A stretch of 64,000 bases of DNA from Agarophyton chilense (Eukaryota > Rhodophyta > Florideophyceae > Gracilariales > Gracilariaceae): NCBI GenBank assembly GCA_030374765.1, contig JARGXX010000099.1:1488001-1552000 (forward strand), written 5' to 3'. The number at the start of each line of letters is the position of its first letter. Within the stretch, counting starts at the first letter, position 1. Below are positions 56,511 to 64,000 of the stretch, in pieces. Both the position numbers and the translations under genes were made by a program. Under the pieces are notes generated by a model. The model searched no databases, was not told where the DNA came from, and saw nothing but the letters and a program-made list of their open reading frames with translations.

Positions 56511-59500
56511 CTACGACGAAGACGATGGCCCGCCAAATACCAGTTTCCTGAACTGCGCTGCACCCTTCGATCCCATCGAATTTACCAAAGCTCTAAACTT
56601 GCCATCCGTTTGATTCAGCAGCTCGGCTGGCGAGCCAAATTCAACCGCGTTTCCGTCCTCCATGACAAGAATCTTGTCGTAGTCTGCGAGAGTAAATAAT
56701 CGGTGGGCGATCGTCAGAATAGTTGCATCCTTCAAGTGCGTGCGAATGGTTTCCTGAATAAGTCTATCAGTTTCCATATCGAGCGAGCTGCTGGCCTCAT
56801 CCAGAATCAGAATCTTTGACTTCCGCAACAACGCGCGAGTCAGGCAGATTACCTGTCTCTGACCGGCAGACAAATTTTCTCCGTATTCAGCAACTTGTGC
56901 GTCTAACCCTCCTTCGAATTCCATCACGAATTGCTTCATGTGCGATTTCTCCAACGCATCCCACAATTCTGCCTCAGAATGCCGGTTGAACGGATCCAAG
57001 TTAAACCGAATAGTCCCACTGAACACGACAGGGTCTTGTGGGATTATCGTAATGTTTGTTCGCACATCATCTAACCCGATATCCTGCAAGTTCACGTCAT
57101 CTATACAAATGCGACCGCCTTCAATCTCAACCATACGCAAAATCGCAACCATGAGAGAGCTTTTGCCGCTTCCTGTGCGTCCAACGACGCCAACCTTCTC
57201 ACCTCCAGATATGGAGACATCTACTCCTTTCAGGACAAGTTCTAGGCCTTCTCTGTAACGCATACGCACATCTTCAATCTTCACGTGTCCATTCTTCGGC
57301 CAATCCTTTGGTTTGGCGTCATCCTCTGGATCAAGCTTCGCAGGCGCCTCTTGCGGGAGTTCTTCGCTGTAGAACTTGGCCCGTTCGACAGAGCTCATTT
57401 GACCCTCAAGCTCGGTAATGGACCTGACCGTGAAGCCAAGAATTCCGGTCACTTGAAGGGCATATGACAAACTGAGACCAATGTTACCCGCAAAGATATC
57501 ACTCGATGCAAACACACTAAACAAGGCAGTGGCGAAAATCAGAAGCGTCCCGGCCATTTCGAGATATAGAGAGAACCACCGATTCGCGGCAATCCATGAG
57601 AAGTAAGCTCTTTGGTTCACGTCAATCATACGCATGTTTTGGCTTTTAGATTGGCCTTGCTTCCCGTATGCTCTGATAGTGCTGAGACCTCCCAATGTTT
57701 CAGAAAAGTGGGCATAAATAGGCGACTTAGATATTGCATCCATTCTCTTAAGCTCTAAAGATGTGCGGTTGAAGAAACGCTGAAGTATAAAGTAAAATAC
57801 GGTTACCGGAACAGCCACGCTGAGAAAGATAGGAAGAATCACGCCAATAAATGCGTACGATGCCACAAGATTCAGAACGGTGGTGAGCATTTGTTGAAAA
57901 TATTGGGGCAGCAACTCGTCCAGAGTCTGCACATCCCTAGAAAACCGAGAAATGATTCTGCCAATCGGGGTTGTATCGAAGAACGTGAGTGGAGCTCTTA
58001 AGACGCTGTGCAACATTTTGTCGTGCAGTTTCTTGGATGCGTAAAGGGCCAAGTTCAAAAACCATATACTCCGAATCATAGTCAGCAGGGCATAACCAAC
58101 GGCTAGTGCAAAATATATACCCATGAAGAAACCAATAGGCCTTGGATCACCCAGACTCTGACGCTCGGACCAGTACGATAGCCACCATTGAACGATTACC
58201 GATAATGCTACAGTTGCAACCCAGAAAAAGAGCATGAAAACAAACACGATGAGCCCACCACACGCTATTGCATACTGATAATATGCCTTGAGTACAACGT
58301 TTCCTGTTTTTCGTTCTTCCTCTTGCATGAGAGTTGTACCCGCTTGCGGACTGTTTGGAGCTTCGACATTCTGTTTCCTTGTACTTCTCGAAACAGATGC
58401 TGATATCGAATGCTTGCTAGGTTCATGAACTGATTCTTCACGGTGATCTTCATCTTCTCTATCATTTTTTGCATCTTCTCGTTCTTTTTCGTTGGCAAGC
58501 TGTTGGAAAGAAGAATCTGTTGCGACAAGAGTGGCGTAACTTCCTTGACAACGAATAGTACCATTCTCCAAGAACAAAACCTTGTCACACTCCGGAAGAA
58601 CGTGGACTTGGTTGGTTATCAAAATTCTGAGTTTGTTTTTCAGGAAACCACGCTTTGAAAAACACTTTCGGAACACTTCCTTGCTAACATGGGCATCTAA
58701 AGCAGATAGAGGGTCATCAAAAAGATATACATCAGCATCGGCGTAAACAGCTCGGGCAATACTGACACGTTGCTTTTGACCACCTGAGAGATTGATTCCT
58801 TTCTCGCCAATAGCGGTCATATCTCCAGCTGGGAGGATGTCAATGTCATACTTCAAAGCAGATACATCCAGAGCTTTTTTGTATAAATGTTCATCAAATT
58901 CCTTGCCAAAGGTAATGTTATTTCGCAAAGTGTCATTGAAAATCCATGCTGTCTGCGCAACGTAGGCAACCGACCCCTGGAGTGTCACAGACCCGCGAAG
59001 CTTTCTCATTTCTCCAAGAATGGCGTGAATAAGAGACGATTTTCCAGATCCCACTCTCCCAACAATAGCAGCTAATTCTCCGCCTTTGAATTTCACATTT
59101 ACATCTGAAAGAACGGGACCTCGAACTGAGATGTGCTCCTGCACATCGCTTTCGCCCGTGTTTTCGTTTTGCATATTCTGATCTGGCTTTCTCTTTCGCT
59201 TCGGCAGACAAGAAGATAGAAACCCTTTCTTCGGAGGTGGGGTACTATTTTGAGCAAGCTTGCTCCACTCGAAAGCTCCATCATCGATCTCGATACCAAC
59301 GGGTTCTGCGTCGCTCGAAGAACCTGTGTAAGAGCCGTTACTATTGTGCTTTCCAAGCGGTTTCGGTTCCTCCGAGTCACTTGCAGTGGATTTGTTGCGA
59401 GCGTAATCATCAGTGTTTTCAAGACCAAGAAAACGTTCGATACGCTTCATACCGATTCGAGCATCGATATAGGAATTCACGGTCATCGGTAACATCATGA

Positions 59501-60623
59501 TCGGTGCCCGCAGCTGGTTCAGCAACGTTATGCCGGTAAAGACAATGGCTGGGTTTAAGTCTCGATTAAATACACCACTGAAGAACGAGAATGTTATGAC
59601 ACCGACAAGAATCGGCATGACCATCATAATCGCGAGGAAGGCAGATCTGAGCCAGATTGTGTGTGAGAATTTCTTCACTTCATTTGATCTTTCCTTGTCC
59701 ACGGCGGCAGCGAAAGGTTCTTCCCATGCGTAGAACTTCACGGCCTTAATGCCCTGAAGAATTTCGTTCATGAGCTTTACTCTTCGATCAGTAATTCCGA
59801 TTCCAGCTTTGCGCAACCTCAGCTGTGCTGCCATAAGTTTCCCTTGAAGAGGGAGGGAGGCAATCGTGACAATGAGACCGATAACAGCAGACACCCCAAT
59901 GTAGTAGTACAACAGCGCAACCGCACCAAGGATTTGGATAGGGGCGGACCACAACACGTGAAAGAATTGGAAGAAATCGCCGATACGCTGTGTGTCAAGC
60001 TGCATGAGATTGACAATCTCTCCGAGCGAAGACGTGGCTCTTGCGGAGGGGCTCATTCGCAGGCTTTTGTCATATATGGCACCTTGCAGCCCTGAGCGCA
60101 CACGCATACCGCCACGCATGGTGCGCATGAAGTAATGGTTCTCAACAAGAGTCTTGACCAGTGGAGCTGCGAGAAGCCCAAATGACCATCCTATACCCAC
60201 AGTGTTGCTCGGAGGGTTAGGCCCAATGCTCTTGTTTTGCAAAAACTGGAGGAGGCGATTGACAAAAACCGGTTGAACAAGTTGCATGGCAACGTCCACT
60301 ACTTTGAGAGCAGCGGTGAAAACGAGTGCTGAACGGTGGTTTTTGAAGAGAGCTATCTGCAGTTTTGGATGCTTGGAAGTAATATCCTTGACATTTTCAT
60401 ACTCTTCAATTAGATTAGACGACGTATATTCACCTCGTTCAAAATCACGTAGTTCCCACAGATCTTTGTCAACCAAGGGGTTCTTCCAGCCCTGATAGAT
60501 GAAGGGAAAGAGCCATGTGAAGAATATCTTGGAAAGTATATTGGCTTTTTGTTCAGGACATGGGTTCCTTTCGACCAGCTCACTGCCCGGCTTGACCACG
60601 GTTTGGATGGGTTGGTCGGTCAT
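56511..60623 (-). CDS. ABCC: ABC transporter, subfamily C (MRP type)
   Basis: ATP-driven exporter of organic anions and glutathione conjugates in the plasma or vacuolar membrane. 1,370 residues in one exon with TMD1-NBD1-TMD2-NBD2 and no TMD0, so a short MRP. NBD1: Walker A GRVGSGKSS (522-530), Q-loop VAQTAW, signature LSGGQ (612-616), Walker B VYLFDD with Asp in place of the catalytic Glu, H-loop His674. NBD2: Walker A GRTGSGKSS (1148-1156), signature LSAGQ (1251-1255), Walker B ILILDE with Glu1276, H-loop His1307. The degenerate first site and consensus second site are normal for the family. Between NBD1 and TMD2 lies a charged linker (710-770), and before NBD1 a Ser-rich, basic insert (405-495). 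Divergent from arsM. Substrate unknown. Confidence 0.93.
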   Translation of the reverse strand: MTDQPIQTVVKPGSELVERNPCPEQKANILSKIFFTWLFPFIYQGWKNPLVDKDLWELRDFERGEYTSSNLIEEYENVKDITSKHPKLQIALFKNHRSALVFTAALKVVDVAMQLVQPVFVNRLLQFLQNKSIGPNPPSNTVGIGWSFGLLAAPLVKTLVENHYFMRTMRGGMRVRSGLQGAIYDKSLRMSPSARATSSLGEIVNLMQLDTQRIGDFFQFFHVLWSAPIQILGAVALLYYYIGVSAVIGLIVTIASLPLQGKLMAAQLRLRKAGIGITDRRVKLMNEILQGIKAVKFYAWEEPFAAAVDKERSNEVKKFSHTIWLRSAFLAIMMVMPILVGVITFSFFSGVFNRDLNPAIVFTGITLLNQLRAPIMMLPMTVNSYIDARIGMKRIERFLGLENTDDYARNKSTASDSEEPKPLGKHNSNGSYTGSSSDAEPVGIEIDDGAFEWSKLAQNSTPPPKKGFLSSCLPKRKRKPDQNMQNENTGESDVQEHISVRGPVLSDVNVKFKGGELAAIVGRVGSGKSSLIHAILGEMRKLRGSVTLQGSVAYVAQTAWIFNDTLRNNITFGKEFDEHLYKKALDVSALKYDIDILPAGDMTAIGEKGINLSGGQKQRVSIARAVYADADVYLFDDPLSALDAHVSKEVFRKCFSKRGFLKNKLRILITNQVHVLPECDKVLFLENGTIRCQGSYATLVATDSSFQQLANEKEREDAKNDREDEDHREESVHEPSKHSISASVSRSTRKQNVEAPNSPQAGTTLMQEEERKTGNVVLKAYYQYAIACGGLIVFVFMLFFWVATVALSVIVQWWLSYWSERQSLGDPRPIGFFMGIYFALAVGYALLTMIRSIWFLNLALYASKKLHDKMLHSVLRAPLTFFDTTPIGRIISRFSRDVQTLDELLPQYFQQMLTTVLNLVASYAFIGVILPIFLSVAVPVTVFYFILQRFFNRTSLELKRMDAISKSPIYAHFSETLGGLSTIRAYGKQGQSKSQNMRMIDVNQRAYFSWIAANRWFSLYLEMAGTLLIFATALFSVFASSDIFAGNIGLSLSYALQVTGILGFTVRSITELEGQMSSVERAKFYSEELPQEAPAKLDPEDDAKPKDWPKNGHVKIEDVRMRYREGLELVLKGVDVSISGGEKVGVVGRTGSGKSSLMVAILRMVEIEGGRICIDDVNLQDIGLDDVRTNITIIPQDPVVFSGTIRFNLDPFNRHSEAELWDALEKSHMKQFVMEFEGGLDAQVAEYGENLSAGQRQVICLTRALLRKSKILILDEASSSLDMETDRLIQETIRTHLKDATILTIAHRLFTLADYDKILVMEDGNAVEFGSPAELLNQTDGKFRALVNSMGSKGAAQFRKLVFGGPSSSS

Positions 60624-62217
60624 AGGAGATGGACAGGCTGATGGGGATTAGTCGAAACTAGGACAGGCCCGGCACCTTCCGGTCTCAAAGATGACGGGTT
60701 CGAGAAAAATAGGTTGCGCAGATTTCACTATGGTACTGAAAACTGGTCAGATCAACGTCGGCCGTGGCAAGTGAACTACAAATAACAACGAAGGTCGACG
60801 ATAGAATTATTTGCGGCTAAAAACAGGAGCTTTTGATGTGAGTACGTGATCGGATTAGCACCCAGTATATAACTCAAACAAAGGAGTTTGCAACGGTATT
60901 AAGCACAAGGATAGAATAAGCGCTGGAAGGTTGTGGCTGGAAATATGCAACCAAGATCAGTTACAATAGAGGAAGTTGACCCGCAAATGTGAGTGCAAGA
61001 TGGTAGCAAGAGAAGGTCGAGGCAGTGTGGCACAAGGCTATAATGTACTACAAATGTGCTACAAGCTTCTAGTTGCATGCAGTGCTACACAAGAAGGGGT
61101 GAATATGAAAGGGGCAACCCAACTTGTGCGGCTGCGAAGCACGTGTATGGAACAGGGTGCGTTGTCCTAACGAAAACGTGATGCGAAATGAAAACATGGC
61201 ACCAAGCGACGCAAGCAAGCGACTGTTCGCCGCAGAAATGGCGCCGTTCGCATCTGGCACATTCGCCAACCGCATGTCACGCAAAGGAGACGACAAGACA
61301 GGCAACGGATTGCAGAGGCGTTTTGAAAACGAATAACGCGCGCCACCACAACCACACAAAAGGGACAAGTGCAACTTGTATGCAAACTGCGTTGCTCCTG
61401 GCCACACAGCGTTCATATTGCGTCGCAGCTCCGTCTCACAAGCTCCTCCAATCGTTGCAGCCCTCGTTTCAGCTCTAGACCAATGGTCGTCGGCTGTATG
61501 GCGCAACGATTGGCGCACACCGACACCAACTTTGTATCACTTCTTGGTGTGATCCAAAATTTGTCTCACCTTTAACGCTTCCTTGGCTACACGTGCGTCT
61601 TGCTAACCAGGCCTCGTACATCACCCTGTCTCCAGTTGTTTACCTCCGGTGCGCACGGAACAATCCCTCCTTTTCCTCTCTAAACGTCACCAAGTGGGTG
61701 CCCAAGCAAGGAGCCATTGGATATCATCGCGAAAATCATCAACAATTTCTGATAAACTATTTCTGCCATATACTCTGCGAGTAGCTAATCTCTAACCAAT
61801 TTGCCCAACCACAATACCAGGATTAATGATCCAATGCAACAATTGATCGCACGGTTCCATCAACCCACACTGCCCCACGACTACTCCCTGGCTCGAGTGC
61901 ACTTCTCTTGCATGCAACGTGCATAATAAGCTTTTGATTTCAAACCCCACCCGCCCACCAATGTGGCGGTCGGTTGCAGGCTGTCCACGTCACGCTTCCT
62001 TGCTTGCGCAGATCAGGAGAAACGCAGGACAAACGTCCGTAGAAATGAGTGCTCGTTTCAATTCACACCTCTCGAGCTCCGTCACATTCTTTACCTACCC
62101 ATCCGCCAACTTCGCATTTTCTTCACAGTTTCCACAGTCTCACCGGATCACCGTCTGTCAAATATCATCTAGACTAGTCCAGTCTATTCTCCGTCCAACA
62201 AACTCATCACTATAGAA
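60624..62217. other. Divergent intergenic region between ABCC and arsM
   Basis: 1.6 kb with no supportable gene; open frames on both strands (up to 149 codons at 61069-61518) have no domain and overlap each other. It must hold the promoters of both genes. The last 100 bp before arsM are pyrimidine-rich. Confidence 0.6.
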
Positions 62218-63462
62218 ATGGAGCCCGAAAAGCAGCGTCAATCAGTGTCAAAGTACTACTCATCCACTTTAGCTTCCACGTCGGATTTGAAGACCTCTGC
62301 CTGTTGTCCAATCGACGCCGTCCCTGAATCACATCGTTCAATTCTTGCCAAGCTTCATCCTGAGGTAACATCGCGATTCTATGGTTGTGGTTCGCCTATT
62401 CCATCCCATCTCAAAGGCTGCGATTTGCTCGATCTTGGTTGCGGTACTGGGCGCGATGCCTTCCTTTCTTCAGCGCTCGTTGGACAGGAAGGCTCTGTAA
62501 TCGGTGTTGATATGACGCCTGAACAACTTGAAATTGCAAACCGCCATCGTCAGTACCATTCTACCCAGTTCTTTGGACCAAAAGCCGAGTCCAACGTACA
62601 ATTTCGCAAAGGTTTTATTGAAGACCTGCGTCCAGCAGGTATTCACGATGCATCCGTTGATGTCGTTATTTCTAACTGCGTGTGTAATTTAAGTCCGGAC
62701 AAAGAGGCTGTTTTCTCTGAGGTTTCTCGAGTGTTGAAGCAAGGTGGAGAGTTCTACTTTTCGGACGTGTATGCCGATCGTCGTTTGACAGAAGAGGCCG
62801 CTTCTCATGAAGTTTTAGTCGGCGAGTGTTTGGGTGGTGCTTTGTACGTTCAAGATTTCCTTACCATAATGAATCGTGTTGGATTTCCAGACGTTCGAGT
62901 AGTCTCAGCTGCCCCAATTGGGTTGCATGATGCTGAGCTCCGAAAAATGGTGCCGGATGTCACTTTTTATTCATTAACAATTCGCGCCTTTAAGATCGAC
63001 GCGTTGGAACCAACACGCGAAGATTATGGCCAAACAGCTACCTATGTATCATGCGGTAGTGGCCTTCAGCTCGATATTGACAACACCTTCAAAAATGGAG
63101 TACCGATAGCAGTTGATTCAAACACTGCCGCCATACTGCAACAGTCAAGATTCAGGCATATGTTTAATGTAACTGAACGGGGCGATCATCGCGGCTCATT
63201 CAAGCGTGCTCAAGAAAACTCATCTGACATACTGGATATAAGATGTTTCCGTGCATTACCATCTCTCAGTCTTTCTGCCAAGCAATCCAGTGGAGGTTGC
63301 TGTGCCCCGGCACCACTAGTTTCCGATGCAAACCCAAAAAAAGTCTCCGTAATCGCGAAGACCTCCTCATGCCATCCAGGTGTCGGAGGGAGTTGTTCTG
63401 CGTCTGAGAGACCTAAGAAGGATACTGAGACACGGAAGAAACCTTTCGATAAGAATCATTAA
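62218..63462 (+). CDS. arsM: Arsenite S-adenosylmethionine methyltransferase
   Basis: Methylates trivalent arsenic, using SAM, to methyl- and dimethyl-arsenicals; a detoxification enzyme of the cytosol. 414 residues. The SAM site is LDLGCGTGRD (71-80) with GVDMTPEQL. The arsenic-binding cysteines are Cys57 (FYGCGSP), Cys154 (SNCVCNLSPDK) and Cys204 (GECLGGALY). The 50-residue spacing of the last two equals that of the Cyanidioschyzon enzyme (Cys174/Cys224), and ACC at 29-30 fits the fourth conserved Cys. The middle domain (230-345) matches the ArsM C-terminal domain. An extended Cys/Ser/Lys-rich tail (Cys361-362, 385, 393) follows, as in several algal members. Start ATG at 62218 is the first in frame. 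Single exon. Convergent with the acyltransferase 210 bp downstream. Confidence 0.93.
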   Translation: MEPEKQRQSVSKYYSSTLASTSDLKTSACCPIDAVPESHRSILAKLHPEVTSRFYGCGSPIPSHLKGCDLLDLGCGTGRDAFLSSALVGQEGSVIGVDMTPEQLEIANRHRQYHSTQFFGPKAESNVQFRKGFIEDLRPAGIHDASVDVVISNCVCNLSPDKEAVFSEVSRVLKQGGEFYFSDVYADRRLTEEAASHEVLVGECLGGALYVQDFLTIMNRVGFPDVRVVSAAPIGLHDAELRKMVPDVTFYSLTIRAFKIDALEPTREDYGQTATYVSCGSGLQLDIDNTFKNGVPIAVDSNTAAILQQSRFRHMFNVTERGDHRGSFKRAQENSSDILDIRCFRALPSLSLSAKQSSGGCCAPAPLVSDANPKKVSVIAKTSSCHPGVGGSCSASERPKKDTETRKKPFDKNH

Positions 63463-63672
63463 ATTCTAACTGGAGCAACTGCATATTTTCCGTCTTTTAA
63501 GTATTCCTGCGAGTAACAAAAATGTTTGGAAAGGATTATGCAGCAGTCGATGTAGATATGCCAAAATCATCACAAGCAAGGAGTCTATTTTGCCCTAAAT
63601 TGTCTGAAATGGTAAGAACTCCAGCGACATCGTTCTGGTGACGGAACAACATAACATAGTTGCATGGGCGTT
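63463..63672. other. Short convergent intergenic region
   Basis: 210 bp between the arsM stop and the stop of the minus-strand gene, likely shared by both 3' ends. Confidence 0.6.
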
Positions 63673-64000
63673 TCATAAATCAAAGCCAGGCATGATGTCC
63701 ATGAGGGACTTCAGTACCTCTTCCGGGCTTGAAAATTTTCTCGCCCTTTCGACAAGTCCCTCCACAGAGCGCGATTGCCATGTTCGTCGTGGATCTTTCT
63801 TCCTTTCGATCACCAGTTCGTCTATGCCAGTTTCAACTACCTCCTTTACTTTTTTATAAACCTTCCTGCACGCATCAACGTCTGAAGAGTCCACCATTTC
63901 TGTATCAATAGGTTCATGGAATTTGAAGTAAAAGCGATCGAGACGCGGAGGTATCGTGGTCAGTGGCATTACATTTCTTGCAGATAGTTGATTGTTTTCT
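63673..64000 (-). CDS. C-terminal end of a probable acyltransferase (PES/DGAT-like), partial
   Basis: The frame is open to the window edge, so the N-terminus is outside. It reads PPRLDRFYFKFHEPIDTE, then a helical ACRKVYKKVKEVVETGIDEL, a DPRRTW motif and the stop at 63673. The sequence PPxLxRFYFxFxxPIDT followed by KVKxxVExxI and a DP(Y/R)R motif is typical of the C-terminus of the acyltransferase domain in plant and algal phytyl-ester/diacylglycerol acyltransferase proteins. The catalytic HxxxxD would be outside the window, so function is provisional. Convergent with arsM. Confidence 0.5.
   Translation of the reverse strand, partial: ENNQLSARNVMPLTTIPPRLDRFYFKFHEPIDTEMVDSSDVDACRKVYKKVKEVVETGIDELVIERKKDPRRTWQSRSVEGLVERARKFSSPEEVLKSLMDIMPGFDL

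Noticed and set aside
61069-61518. 149-codon minus-strand frame between ABCC and arsM
   Set aside because: Overlaps several plus-strand frames of similar length and shows no domain; probably chance in GC-balanced promoter DNA.
1-64000. CRISPR arrays, rRNA or bacterial operon signals
   Set aside because: None seen; gene structure and transposons are eukaryotic.

Overview
The window reads as nuclear DNA of an intron-poor, transposon-rich eukaryotic alga. A red alga is the best fit, and a florideophyte of the Chondrus type would match: large uninterrupted genes, a compact gene island, an algal-type arsenite methyltransferase and about 48 kb of nested retrotransposons. This assignment is inference; no rRNA or organelle marker is present.

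Layout. 1-43 kb is a stack of LTR retrotransposons, mostly on the minus strand. Element A (873-11886) and element B (13283-18975) are related Ty3/gypsy chromoviruses. Both have gag-pol on the minus strand, a long disordered linker before a C-terminal chromodomain, and a ~1.9-kb extra reading frame on the opposite strand between pol and the 3' LTR (1702-3639 and 14204-16072). Element A lies in a Ty1/copia relic (1-872 and 11887-12126). Between 18976 and about 23700 is a DNA transposon (element C) with an intact 1,084-codon transposase-like gene and a convergent second reading frame; it is strongly C-rich and G-poor on the plus strand. Element D (23702-27029) is the 5' part of another gypsy element. 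Element E (27904-37894) is a heavily mutated gypsy copy with both LTRs. A minus-strand copia element (37895-43030) is interrupted in gag by two solo LTRs, each with target-site duplications; removing them re-joins the gag frame.

43-48.3 kb holds dead transposases of three DNA-transposon groups: pogo/Tigger-like (+), Tc1/mariner-like (-) and PIF/Harbinger-like (+). 48.3-50.7 kb shows no gene.

50.7-64 kb is a gene island: a folate C1 enzyme (FolD), a UBA-domain low-complexity protein of Lingerer/UBAP2 type with one small intron, an ABCC/MRP transporter, an arsenite methyltransferase (ArsM), and the 3' end of a probable acyltransferase. FolD, the UBA protein and the transporter are in tandem on the minus strand. 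ArsM is divergent from the transporter across 1.6 kb, which would suit a shared response to arsenic, though this is only inferred from position.

The observation with most potential is the antisense frame of elements A and B: two diverged copies align almost end to end, carry only point-mutation stops and no frameshift, and encode a protein I do not recognise.
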